DNA from: Symsagittifera roscoffensis
Lineage: Eukaryota > Xenacoelomorpha > Acoela > Convolutidae
Direction: 5' to 3'
DNA length: 64,000 nt
Assembly: GCF_963678635.1 (NCBI RefSeq)
Contig: NC_087068.1
Span: 50,797,724-50,861,723, forward strand
The translations under genes were made by a program, and so were the position numbers. Of the stretch, positions 52,119-64,000 are shown piece after piece (position 1 is the stretch's first letter; each line of letters starts with the position of its first letter). The notes beneath the pieces were generated by a model. That model made no database searches. It was not told the origin of the DNA and saw only the letters and a program-made list of their open reading frames with translations.

Positions 52119-52190
52119 TCGGATATAGCTCAGTGGTAGAGCGTTCCACTGCAGAATGAGAGGGCCTCGGTTCGAACCCGGGTGTCCCCT
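52119..52190 (+). pseudogene. tRNA-Cys pseudogene or tRNA-derived repeat
   Basis: Colinear with the tRNA-Cys at 24796. The first two acceptor bases are TC instead of GG, which no longer pair with CCCC. The anticodon stem TTCCA/ATGAG has two mismatches. A box, B box and T arm are intact. About 35 bp upstream (TTGGCTTGCTTCGTTGTGCT, CTGTTTCATGCGTTT) and over 100 bp downstream also match the other locus, so more than the tRNA was copied. Confidence 0.85.
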
Positions 52191-54704
52191 GTGTTTTGGT
52201 TTTGTTATATGTACAACAAACAAATAAACAACCTACGCAAACTTCGAAACTGCAGCATACATAATTTCGAAACTGCAGCATACTACTATGATAGAGCGGT
52301 CTCTTGAAAATAGGACACTTAGATAGAGTTGGCTATGAACTAGTACCACTTGAAACCGGTACCGTACGTCCTGCTAGTGCCAAATTACAAAATCCAATTC
52401 TCTAATTTAAGTCGCAAATAAAACTCCCCATTTGATGGCGCGTTTGCTGGCACAGCATTGGTAAGAAAAATTAGCCTTGGTTGAATCTGTTATATAATGG
52501 CGGCAAATGTTTGACGATTATCAAGCGGTAATGCATGGCATAAATGCGATTACCTGAAAAACTCGAGGTTGGTGGATTGAATCAGGTAAAGCCAAAATTT
52601 CAAGGTAGCCTCTCTTTTATCTGCCATATTGTTGAAAAAATTCTGCTGATTGATAAGCAAGCATGGTGCAAAGACAAAGACATGAAAGTTGCAACTGCCA
52701 GGATGAGGATTTGACATCGGCACAAGTCAAAAGCTTTCATATTTTCTCTTTTTCCCCTGATTTCACATATGTAAACCTTTTTGGAGCTTTTTACCGTTTT
52801 ATCGCTGTTAAATGTGAAGTTATTGGAGCTTTAATTCTTCGCAAATGTTGAGAAAGAATTACCTTAAATTGTTTACGCCTAAATTTATATGTTGCTGAAT
52901 TGAAATTTGTGTTCTTTGGAGTTCTGTTTTGATTAATTTTCCAAACGGAAAACAAGCTAGCTATCCGAAATGAATAGGCAAATGGCGCGTAAATGCGTTC
53001 ATCTATTAATTTTTTTCTCCAAATAAATGGGAAGTTTTCGAGAAATAATAAAACAATTTTTGGAATGGGTGATCCTGAACAGCTTTTTGCTGTCTTTATA
53101 AATTGAGTTATCAGACAATAAAACATAAATCTTTGCAATTTGTTTCTGTTCTAATTCGAGTTTGTTTTTGTAGATTTTAGTTTGTATCACTTTTGTGTAG
53201 AAATTTAGACGAATTAAAAGTATCATAAATTAACAAACATTGAAACAAAACTGTTGCATTTTGTTTTTTGTTTGCAATTTTGATTTGAGCACTCATTTTC
53301 CAACAGAACAACTGGCTGAAGTGTTGTCTCTAATTTTGTATGAATATACAATGTAAATTTCTGTGACTTTTTTTAAAATCTAAACTGGTATACTAAATTC
53401 ATTACATGCCAAGCTTTTTATATCTAAATTTTATATATCCAAGTGATCGCATGTTTGTTTTGCGATTATAATTGAAAAAAGTTCCCTTTAGCTTCGTTTT
53501 TGGAAAATTGTTTGTCTAGTCAATTCTTTTTATCTTATATTTTGACATTTGTAAATCGAGTAATTTTCAATCGGTGTCTGAAGGCATACCCATGTTGTAT
53601 CTACCATATTCATCATATTTGCGCTAATGAAACTTTGATAACGCTCAAAGTGAATCCCAAAACTCAAAATATAACGAAAAATCAAGCAACGTTTTCACAA
53701 CAAAAAAGTTAACTGAAATAATTGCTCAATTGGGAATAACACAAAGACCAAAAAGCAGGAGGTTTTAAAATATTACAAAAAGCCTAATTGATAAGCAGAC
53801 ACACGATGGTCTCAGATTGGATCTTTAAAGCAGAGTTTTTTATAGTTGCATTGCCAAAAAATACAAGCAGCACACAGTCCCTCATTAGTGTGTATTCTGG
53901 AACAAAAGCATTACCTCTGCGCTAAACAGGGCAAAAAGGTCATTGATTTTGAGTTTTCAAAAATAGACTGAAAATCATCAGCGAGTTATCTAAGACTCTG
54001 GATAAAAAATTGTCTAATGCCAGGTTACAATACCCTTGCTTTTTGCGGTTGCAATACTATTGGTAATTTGAATAAAATTCTAACAAAGCCAATGAACAAG
54101 TTAGTACGTGCGCAGGTAGCAAGGCCGAAATAAACAATTGTGCGTGAAGTTAGTTGGTTCAGAACAAAAGTGCCGAAAAAAACTTTCAAAAACCCTTTTC
54201 AGACGTTTAGGTGTCTATTCTAGCGCCATTTTGTCTTTACACCGTTTCTAGCGTCCTTTTCTCGTGGTGTCTAGTGCCGTTTGAGGTCTCTAATGCCGTC
54301 TTTTTTTCTACACTTTACAAGAGTGCCGAACATGTTTTTCAAATTTTTTTTCAGGTGTCTAGCTCCAATTCTGTTATGCACTATACACCGTTTCAGCTTG
54401 TTTTCCCGTGATAACGGAGAGAAAGCCACACTAATTCATTAGAATGCAAATGCAGCAGAGTTATTCCCAAAACTGCATATACATATTTTTTTTTATTTTT
54501 GGCACTCATATTGTTCTGATGACACTCGAACGTCCCCATTTCACATATTAATTGTTTTGCAAATCATTTTCATCCTGATAAAAATATCATTCTCAACCTT
54601 ATAAAAAATTCGGCAATCAATCACTATACCACGTCTTCTATAATTTCAAATTTTTTTTTCTTTTTTTGTTCATTTCCATAATTTCCACATTTGACATTAG
54701 TTAC

Positions 54705-55308
54705 ATTACGAGGCCAAACTGTGCATTTTGTGAATTGTAAGCGGATTCCGCAAAGGCAAAAATTTGTGCCGAAATCCGCAAAATTGCATTTTTTCTTGAA
54801 TCTTATCTGCTGTTTTTGATTCCACAGACAAATAGCTATAACACTGTATTGCTCAAAATTGCTCCAAAAATAAGAATTGTTTGTGGAATCCATGAACAAT
54901 CAATAATATATGTGTTTAGTAAACTTAGGCTGTCGCGGAATCCCCAACTGTAAAAGGAATCCGCAAATTGCAAGCGGAATCCGCAAATTGTAAAAGTATT
55001 CTGCAAATTGTAAGCGAAATCCTCATATTGTAAGCGGAATCCGCATAAATTTGCGGAGTCAATTTACATTTGCGGCATCCGCTTACATTTGTGGAATCCG
55101 AACAACTACCTATATTCGCTCGTTGCAAAATCAGCAACAAAATCAATGTGCCGACAAAATTTACGTTACAGGTATTTGTACGCGGAATCCATTGAAATTT
55201 TGTGAAAGAAATCCACTTACATTTTGGAACAAGAAATGTCTCTAGAATCCAGGAACATACAAACACAAAATTTTTGCGCCCATCCAATGCACAGTTTGGC
55301 CTCGTAAT
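54705..55308. mobile_element. MITE with 22-bp terminal inverted repeats and internal palindromic repeats
   Basis: The ends 54705-54726 and 55287-55308 are perfect inverted copies starting ATTACGAGGCCAAACTGT. The inside (54930-55090) is a short-period array of GCGGAATCCGC plus AAATTGTAA; GCGGA(A/T)TCCGC is itself a palindrome. No coding capacity. 604 bp. Confidence 0.88.
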
Positions 55309-56455
55309 CTAAGTTACTTATAGCTTGATATTCTTCTGCATCTTACGTACAGAAACTCAAAAAAACTGAAAATATCGTTTGCACTTTTTGTGGCTTCAAC
55401 AAATTTTACATGAATTGATAAATTAGGTGCATTAGGTTAAGGATCACTGAGAATGTTTGTGGCTTCTTTGGATAATTGCAGTAATGTTGGTTAAGCATGA
55501 AAATATCTTCAAAATCCAAGACACAAAAACTGATACTGTTTCGAACGTCCATATGCTTAAAAAGAATCCATGTAGCAAACGTAAAAAATTGCTCTGCAAT
55601 TTCTAGATTTTTTTTTAAAATCATGTAATCATATAACTTTTTTTTATTAAAAAGGGCGGCGAGCAAGCTAGCTGCCCTTTTCACAGCATATTAATTAAGT
55701 GCTAGTATAAAACTAAGTGAATAATTAATCATGGAATTCGAAAGTGTTAAAATTTTCTGAACATAAGAACTTTTCAGTAAATTCATTCGGCAAAGTACAG
55801 TAACTCACACTGTTGTTTTTTATTCTGAGAATACATTTTGAAGAGTTTCTAATTTGTAATTTGAAATAAAATGGTCTCAATATGATATATCACTTGAATT
55901 TTTGTGAAAGTTTTTTGGAAGAGAGACAAAATTAGCAGAAAAATCCACCCTGAGCTGTAGTTTTTTCTAAACCTTTGAGACTGGTCGGATAAGCTGACGA
56001 TTTAAAAGTTTAAATTTTTTAGGAATAACGTTTTCAAAGAGTTATTTTTTGATGACTTATTTTTGGCTCATTTGTGGTTCATTTCTTGACTAGTTCAGGT
56101 GTCTAGCTCCAATTCTCTTATGCATTATGTACCGTTTCATCTTGTTTTTCCGTAATACCGGAGAGAAAGCCACAATAATTCATTTTAGATTGCAAATGGA
56201 GAAGAATGATTCCTAAAACTGCAGATACTTTTTTTTTAGTTTTGCCTTCATATTGTTCTGATGACACTCGAAAGTCACCGTTTCACCAATCAATTGTTTT
56301 GCAATTTATTTTTATCCTGAAATTAGATCAGGTCAAATAAAACACCAAATAAAAAACTCGCGAATCAATCATTATACCACATCTTCTATATTTTCAATTT
56401 TTTTAAATTTCTTTTTTTTTTCATTTCCATAATTTCCACGTTTGACATAAGTTAC

Positions 56456-56930
56456 ATTACGAGGCCAAACTGTGCATTTTGTGAATTGTAAGCTGATTTC
56501 GAAATAGGCAAAAATTTGTCCTGGAATCCGCAACAAAATGTGTGGAATCCGGAACAAGTTTGTGGAATCCATGAACAATTGTTTAGTAAACTTAAGCTGT
56601 CGCGGAATCCGCAACTGTAAGGGGAGTCCGCAAACTGTAAGCAGAATCCGCAAATTGTAAGCGGATTCCGCAAATTGTAAGCGGAATCCTCAAATTGTAA
56701 GCGGAATCCGCATAAATTTGCGGAGTCAGTTTTCATTTGCGGCATCCGCTCACATTTGCTGAATCCGAACAACTACCTTTATTCGCTCGTTGCGGAATCA
56801 GCAACAAAATCAATGTGCCGACAAAATTTACGTTACAGGTATTTGTACGCGGAATCCACTGAAATTTTGTAAGTGGAATCCACTTACGTTTTGGAACAAG
56901 AGTTGTCTCTAGAATTGTGGCTTGTTTTGA
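56456..56930. mobile_element. right-truncated copy of the 22-bp-TIR MITE
   Basis: The left end matches 54705; internal GCGGAATCCGC array at 56603-56715; the right inverted repeat is missing, sequence leaving the family after GTTTTGGAACAAGAGTTGTC. Confidence 0.85.
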
Positions 56931-59214
56931 TTTTAGTAATATTTGCTAAGCATGAAAGTATCTCCAAAATCCATGACACAAAAAATGATACTGTTTCGAA
57001 CGTCCATGTGCTTTAAAAGAATCCATGTAGCAAACGTAAAAAATAGCTCTGCAATTAGCACAAAACTCTTCTCCCACAACAATTTCGCTAACAAGCGAGA
57101 CAAATAATCAAAATCTTAAAGTATGCTAGTGCCAAATTACAAAATCAACTTCTCTAATTTAAGTCGCAAATAAAACTCCCCTTTTGATGGCGCGTTTGCT
57201 GGCACAGCATTGGTAAGAAAGTTTACCCTTTGTTGAATCTGTTGTATAATGGCGGCAAATGTTTGACGATTATCAAGCGGTAATGCATGGCATAAATGCG
57301 ATTACCAGAAAAACTCGAGGTTGGTAGATTGAATTAGGTAAAGCCAAAATTTCAAGGTAGCCTCTCTTTTATCTGCCATATTGTTGAAAAAATTCTGCTG
57401 ATTGATAAAGAAGCATGGTGCAAAGACAAAGACGTGAAAGTTGCAACTGCCAGGATGAGGATTTGACATCCAGCAATCTGAAATGAATAGGCAAATGGCG
57501 CGGAAATGCGTTCATCTATTAATTTTTTTCTCCAAATAAATGGGAAGTTTTCGAGAAATAAATATACAATTTTTGGAATGGGTGATCCTGAACAGCTTTT
57601 TGCTGTCCTTATAAATTGAGTTATCAGACAATAAAACAAATCTTTGCAATTTGTTTCTGTTCTAATTCGAGTTTGTTTTTGTAGATTTTAGTTTGTATCA
57701 TTTTTGTGTAGAAATTTAGACAAATTAAAAGTATCGTAAATTAACAAACATTGAAATAAAACTGTTGAATTTTGTTTTTTGTTTGCAATTTTGATTTGAG
57801 CACTCATTTTCCAACAGAACAACTGGCTGAAGTGTTGTCTCTAATTTTGTATGAATATACAATGTAAATTTCTGTGACTTTTTTTAAAATCTAAACTGGT
57901 ATACTAAATTCATTACATGCCAAGCTTTTTATATCTAAATTTTTATATCCAAGTGATCGCATGTTTGTTTTGCGATTATAATTGAAAAAAGTTCCCTTTA
58001 GCTTCGTTTTTGGAAAATTGTTTGTCTAGTCAATTCTTTTTATCTTATATTTTGACATTTGTAAATCGAGTAATTTTCAATCGGTGTCTGAAGGCATACC
58101 CATGTTGTATCTACCATATTCATCATGTTTGCGCTAATGAAACTTTGATAACGCTCAAAGTGAATCCCAAAACTCAAAATATAACGAAAAATCAAGCAAC
58201 GTTTTCACAACAAAAAAGTTAACTGAAATAATTGCTCAATTGGGAATAACACAAAGACAAAAAAGCAGGAGGTTTTAAAATATTACAAAAAGCCTAATTG
58301 ATAAGCAGACACACGATGGTCTCAGATTGGATCTTTAAAGCAGAGTTTTTTATAGTTGCATTGCCAAAAAATACAAGCAGCACACAGTCCCTCATTAGTG
58401 TGTATTCTGGAACAAAAGCATTACCTCTGCGCTAAACAGGGCAAAAAGGTCATTGATTTTGAGTTTTCAAAAATAGACTGAAAATCATCAGCGAGTTATC
58501 TAAGACTCTGGATAAAAAATTGTCTAATGCCAGGTTACAATACCCTTGCTTTTTGCGGTTGCAATACTATTGGTAATTTGAATAAAATTCTAACAAAGCC
58601 AATGAACAAGTTAGTACGTGCGCAGGTAGCAAGGCCGAAATAAACAATTGTGCGTGAAGTTAGTTGGTTCAGAACAAAAGTGCCGAAAAAATTTTTCAAA
58701 AACCCTTTTCAGACGTTTAGGTGTCTATTCTAGCGCCATTTTGTCTTTACACCGTTTCTAGCGTCCTTTTCTCGTGGTGTCTAGTGCCGTTTGAGGTCTC
58801 TAATGCCGTCTTTTTTTCTACACTTTACAAGAGTGCCGAACATGTTTTTCAAATTTTTTTTCAGGTGTCTAGCTCCAATTCTGTTATGCACTATACACCG
58901 TTTCAGCTTGTTTTCCCGTGATAACGGAGAGAAAGCCACACTAATTCATTAGAATGCAAATGCAGCAGAGTTATTCCCAAAACTGCATATACATATTTTT
59001 TTTTATTTTTGGCACTCATATTGTTCTGATGACACTCGAACGTCCCCATTTCACACATTAATTGTTTTGCAAATCATTTTCATCCTGATAAAAATATCAT
59101 TCTCAACCTTATAAAAAATTCGGCAATCAATCACTATACCACGTCTTCTATAATTTCAAATTTTTTTTTCTTTTTTTGTTCATTTCCATAATTTCCACAT
59201 TTGACATTAGTTAC

Positions 59215-59818
59215 ATTACGAGGCCAAACTGTGCATTTTGTGAATTGTAAGCGGATTCCACAAAGGCAAAAATTTGTGCCGAAATCCGCAAAATTGCATT
59301 TTTTCTTGAATCTTATCTGCTGTTTTTGATTCCACAGACAAATAGCTATAACACTGTATTGCTCAAAATTGCTCCAAAAATAAGAATTGTTTGTGGAATC
59401 CATGAACAATCAATAATATATGTGTTTAGTAAACTTAGGCTGTCGCGGAATCCCCAACTGTAAAAGGAATCCGCAAATTGCAAGCGGAATCCGCAAATTG
59501 TAAAAGTATTCTGCAAATTGTAAGCGAAATCCTCATATTGTAAGCGGAATCCGCATAAATTTGCGGAGTCAATTTACATTTGCGGCATCCGCTTACATTT
59601 GTGGAATCCGAACAACTACCTATATTCGCTCGTTGCAAAATCAGTAACAAAATCAATGTGCCGACAAAATTTACGTTACAGGTATTTGTACGCGGAATCC
59701 ATTGAAATTTTGTGAAAGAAATCCACTTACATTTTGGAACAAGAAATGTCTCTAGAATCCAGGAACATACAAACACAAAATTTTTGCGCCCATCCAATGC
59801 ACAGTTTGGCCTCGTAAT
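59215..59818. mobile_element. second full copy of the 22-bp-TIR MITE
   Basis: The tandem counterpart of 54705-55308, exactly 4510 bp downstream with both inverted ends intact; it has single-base changes such as GGATTCCACAAAGG. Confidence 0.88.
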
Positions 59819-60963
59819 CTAAGTTACTTATAGCTTGATATTCTTCTGCATCTTACGTACAGAAACTCAAAAAAACTGAAAATATCGTTTGCACTTTTTG
59901 TGGCTTCAACAAATTTTACATGAATTGATAAATTAGGTGCATTAGGTTAAGGATCACTGAGAATGTTTGTGGCTTCTTTGGATAATTGCAGTAATGTTGG
60001 TTAAGCATGAAAATATCTTCAAAATCCAAGACACAAAAACTGATACTGTTTCGAACGTCCATATGCTTAAAAAGAATCCATGTAGCAAACGTAAAAAATT
60101 GCTCTGCAATTTCTAGATTTTTTTTTAAAATCATGTAATCATATAACTTTTTTTATTAAAAAGGGCGGCGAGCAAGCTAGCTGCCCTTTTCACAGCATAT
60201 TAATTAAGTGCTAGTATAAAACTAAGTGAATAATTAATCATGGAATTCGAAAGTGTTAAAATTTTCTGAACATAAGAACTTTTCAGTAAATTCATTCGGC
60301 AAAGTACAGTAACTCACACTGTTGTTTTTTATTCTGAGAATACATTTTGAAGAGTTTCTAATTTGTAATTTGAAATAAAATGGTCTCAATATGATATATC
60401 ACTTGAATTTTTGTGAAAGTTTTTTGGAAGAGAGACAAAATTAGCAGAAAAATCCACCCTGAGCTGTAGTTTTTTCTAAACCTTTGAGACTGGTCGGATA
60501 AGCTGACGATTTAAAAGTTTAAATTTTTTAGGAATAACGTTTTCAAAGAGTTATTTTTTGATGACTTATTTTTGGCTCATTTGTGGTTCATTTTTTGACT
60601 AGTTCAGGTGTCTAGCTCCAATTCTCTTATGCATTATGTACCGTTTCATCTTGTTTTTCCGTAATACCGGAGAGAAAGCCACAATAATTCATTTTAGATT
60701 GCAAATGGAGAAGAATGATTCCTAAAACTGCAGATACTTTTTTTTTAGTTTTGCCTTCATATTGTTCTGATGACACTCGAAAGTCACCGTTTCACCAATC
60801 AATTGTTTTGCAATTTATTTTTATCCTGAAATTAGATCAGGTCAAATAAAACACCAAATGAAAAACTCGCGAATCAATCATTATACCACATCTTCTATAT
60901 TTTCAATTTTTTTAAATTTCTTTTTTTTTCATTTCCATAATTTCCACGTTTGACATAAATTAC

Positions 60964-61540
60964 ATTACGAGGCCAAACTGTGCATTTTGTGAATTGTAAG
61001 CTGATTTCGAAATAGGCAAAAATTTGTCCTGGAATTCGCAAAATTCCTTTTTTTCTTCAATCTTATTTGCTGTTTTGGATTCCATGGACAAGTAGCTATA
61101 ACACTATAATGCTCAAAATTGCTCAAAAAATAGGAAATTTTGCGGAATCCGCAACAAAATGTGTGGAATCCGGAACAAGTTTGTGGAATCCATGAACAAT
61201 TGTTTAGTAAACTTAAGCTGTCGCGGAATCCGCAACTGTAAGGGGAGTCCGCAAACTGTAAGCAGAATCCGCAAATTGTAAGCGGATTCCGCAAATTGTA
61301 AGCGGAATCCTCAAATTGTAAGCGGAATCCGCATAAATTTGCGGAGTCAGTTTTCATTTGCGGCATCCGCTCACATTTGCTGAATCCGAACAACTACCTT
61401 TATTCGCTCGTTGCGGAATCAGCAACAAAATCAATGTGCCGACAAAATTTACGTTACAGGTATTTGTACGCGGAATCCACTGAAATTTTCTAAGTGGAAT
61501 CCACTTACGTTTTGGAACAAGAGTTGTCTCTAGAATTGTG
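60964..61540. mobile_element. right-truncated MITE copy, longer internal part
   Basis: The counterpart of 56456-56930, but it keeps about 120 bp (GGAATTCGCAAAATTCC to AGGAAATTTTGCGG) that the first unit lost between two GGAAT(C/T)CGCAA motifs, consistent with deletion between short repeats. Confidence 0.85.
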
Positions 61541-64000
61541 GCTTGTTATGATTTTAGTAATGTTTGCTAAGCATGAAAGTATCTCCAAAATCCATGACAC
61601 AAAAAATGATACTGTTTCGAACGTCCATGTGCTTTAAAAGAACCCATGTAGCAAACGTAAAAAATCGCTCTGCAATTAGCACAAAACTCTTCTCCCACAA
61701 CAATTTCGCTAACAAGCGAGACAAATAATCAAAATCTTAAAGTATGCTAGTGCCAAATTACAAAATCAACTTCTCTAATTTAAGTCGCAAATAAAACTCC
61801 CCTTTTGATGGCGCGTTTGCTGGCACAGCATTGGTAAGAAAGTTTACCCTTTGTTGAATCTGTTATATAATGGCGGCAAATGTTTGACGATTATCAAGCG
61901 GTAATGCATGGCATAAATGCGATTACCTGAAAAACTCGAGGTTGGTGGATTGAATTAGGTAAAGCCAAAATTTCAAGGTAGCCTCTCTTTTATCTGCCAT
62001 ATTGTTGAAAAAATTCTGCTGATTGATAAGGAAGCATGGTGCAAAGACAAAGACGTGAAAGTTGCAACTGCCAGGATGAGGATTTGACATCGGCACAAGT
62101 TAAAACTTTTCATATTTTCTCTTTTTCCCCTGATTTCACATATGTAAACCTTTTTGTAGCTTTTTACCGTTTTATCGCTGTTAAATGTGAAGTAATTGGA
62201 GCAAATGTTGAGAAAGAATGACCTTAAATTGTTTACGCCCAAATTTATATGTTGCTGAATTGAAATTTGTGTTCTTTGGAGTTCTGTTTTGATTAATTTT
62301 CCAAACGGAAAACAAGCTAGCAATCTGAAATGAATAGGCAAATGGCGCGGAAATGCGTTCATCTATTATTTTTTTTCTCCAAATAAATGGGAAGTTTTCG
62401 AGAAATAAATATACAAGTTTTGGAATGGGTGATCCTGAACAGCTTTTTGCTGTCTTTATAAATTGAGTTATCAGACAATAAAACATAAATCTTTGCAATT
62501 TGTTTCTGTTCTAATTCGAGTTTGTTTTTGTAGATTTTAGTTTGTATCATTTTTGTGTAGAAATTTAGACAAATTAAAAGTATCGTAAATTAACAAACAT
62601 TGAAACAAAACTGTTGAATTTTGTTTTTTGTTTGCAATTTTGATTTGAGCACTCATTTTCCAACAGAACAACTGGCTGAAGTGTTGTCTCTAATTTTGTA
62701 TGAACATACAATGTAAATTTCTGTGACTTTTTTTAAAATCTAAACTGGTATACTAAATTCATTACATGCCAAGCTTTTTATATCTAAATTTTATATATCC
62801 AAGTGATCGCATGTTTGCTTTGCGATTATAATTGAAAAAAGTTCATTTTAACTTCGTTTTTGGAAAATTGTTTGTCTAGTCAATTCTTTTTATCTTATAT
62901 TTTGACATTTGTAAATCGAGTAATTTTCAATCGGTGTCTGAAGGCATACCCATGTTGTATCTACCATATTCATCATATTTGCGCTAATGAAACTTTGATA
63001 ACGCTCAAAGTGAATCCCAAAACTCAAAATATAACGAAAAATCAAGCAACGTTTTCACAACAAAAAAGTTAACTGAAATAATTGCTCAATTGGGAATAAC
63101 ACAAAGACCAAAAAGCAGGAGGTTTTAAAATATTACAAAAAGCCTAATTGATAAGCAGACACACGATGGTCTCAGATTGGATCTTTAAAGCAGAGTTTTT
63201 TATAGTTGCATTGCCAAAAAATACAAGCAGCACACAGTCCCTCATTAGTGTGTATTCTGGAACAAAAGCATTACCTCTGCGCTAAACAGGGCAAAAAGGT
63301 CATTGATTTTGAGTTTTCAAAAATAGACTGAAAATCATCAGCGAGTTATCTAAGACTCTGGATAAAAAATTGTCTAATGCCAGGTTACAATACCCTTGCT
63401 TTTTGCGGTTGCAATACTATTGGTAATTTGAATAAAATTCTAACAAAGCCAATGAACAAGTTAGTACGTGCGCAGGTAGCAAGGCCGAAATAAACAATTG
63501 TGCGTGAAGTTAGTTGGTTCAGAACAAAAGTGCCGAAAAAAACTTTCAAAAACCCTTTTCAGACGTTTAGGTGTCTATTCTAGCGCCATTTTGTCTTTAC
63601 ACCGTTTCTAGCGTCCTTTTCTCGTGGTGTCTAGTGCCGTTTGAGGTCTCTAATGCCGTCTTTTTTTCTACACTTTACAAGAGTGCCGAACATGTTTTTC
63701 AAATTTTTTTTCAGGTGTCTAGCTCCAATTCTGTTATGCACTATACACCGTTTCAGCTTGTTTACCCGTGATAACGGAGAGAAAGCCACACTAATTCATT
63801 AGAATGCAAATGCAGCAGAGTTATTCCCAAAACTGCATATACATATATTTTTTTATTTTTGGCGCTCATATTGTTCTGATGACACTCGAATGTCCCCATT
63901 TCACATATTAATTGTTTTGCAAAACATTTTCATCCTGATAAAAATATCATTCTCAACCTTATAAAAAATTCGGCAATCAATCACTATACCACGTCTTCTA

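Larger units (their letters stand above)
54353..57058 (+). repeat. older internal duplication inside the 4.7-kb unit
   Basis: 54353-55606 and 56098-57058 are diverged copies: both run from GTGTCTAGCTCCAATTCT, through GGAGAGAAAGCCACA and TTGTTCTGATGACACTCGAA, the MITE with GCGGAATCCGC repeats, to GATACTGTTTCGAACGTCCA and CCATGTAGCAAACGTAAAAA. The second copy is shorter. The same arrangement recurs in unit 2 (58863 and 60607). Confidence 0.9.
52373..64000 (+). repeat. tandem array of a ~4.7-kb unit, 2.5 copies, reaching the window end
   Basis: Units begin at 52373, 57125 and 61746 with GCTAGTGCCAAATTACAAAAT and are nearly identical by eye over long stretches (e.g. 53500-55700 against 58010-60200 at an offset of exactly 4510). 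Unit 1 is 4752 bp, unit 2 is 4621 bp, unit 3 is cut by the window. Length differences come mainly from a deletion of about 250 bp in unit 2 near 57474 and a segment of about 120 bp near 61035-61155 that unit 1 lacks. Short open frames repeat with the unit but show no protein family. The unit contains two MITE copies and an older internal duplication. Confidence 0.96.

Noticed and set aside
53500-63771. Short ORFs repeated at 53500/58010/62860, 54211/58721/63571 and on the minus strand
   Set aside because: They recur only because the 4.7-kb unit is duplicated. They lack family motifs and splice context, and sit in AT-rich DNA or MITEs.

Overview
This is AT-rich, intron-bearing nuclear DNA from an animal, most likely an invertebrate. 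The basis is spliced genes with GT-AG introns (and one GC-AG intron), a eukaryotic tRNA-Cys, an HP1-type chromodomain protein, an F-box/leucine-rich-repeat protein, and many animal-type transposable elements (Ty3/gypsy, a Jockey/CR1-like LINE, CACTA-like tnp2, hAT-like MITEs and foldbacks). The species cannot be named from the sequence. There is no bacterial organisation: no operons, no ribosome-binding sites, no CRISPR array.

Two host protein genes can be assembled exon by exon, both on the + strand. (1) 234-1678: a compact three-exon HP1/CBX-type gene of 178 codons with an N-terminal chromodomain and a C-terminal chromoshadow domain. (2) 18712-50559: an eleven-exon F-box/LRR (FBXL-type) gene of 633 codons. 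All eleven exons join without breaking frame. Intron 2 is about 21 kb and holds most of the mobile DNA of the window, including a tRNA-Cys gene and a nearly intact antisense LTR retrotransposon.

Layout: 0-2.6 kb HP1 gene with a tandem repeat behind its stop codon; 2.6-8 kb repeat debris (LINE remnant, inverted repeats, CACTA/tnp2 transposase remnant); 8.1-12.2 kb old, broken Ty3/gypsy copy on +; 13-18 kb minisatellites, an unidentified decayed coding region on -, and a large foldback; 18.7-50.6 kb the FBXL gene, whose introns hold a duplicated splice acceptor, foldbacks, tRNA-Cys, a 6.15-kb Ty3/gypsy element (26062-32215, LTRs about 1.3% different), a 1.18-kb tandem array with tRNA-like promoter boxes, a diverged satellite, a tandem repeat carrying a 126-codon ORF, and a hAT-like MITE with a perfect 8-bp target duplication; 52.1 kb a decayed tRNA-Cys copy; 52.4-64 kb a tandem array of a roughly 4.7-kb unit that itself contains an older internal duplication and palindrome-rich MITEs.

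The two host genes are functionally separate as far as can be seen: heterochromatin binding and gene silencing for HP1, and probable substrate recognition in an SCF ubiquitin ligase for FBXL. Everything else is best read as mobile and satellite DNA. No clearly new multi-gene system was found. The most unusual items are the nested tandem array at the right end, the duplicated 3' splice site in the F-box gene, the GC-AG intron and the tandem ORF repeat at 39.4-40.9 kb.
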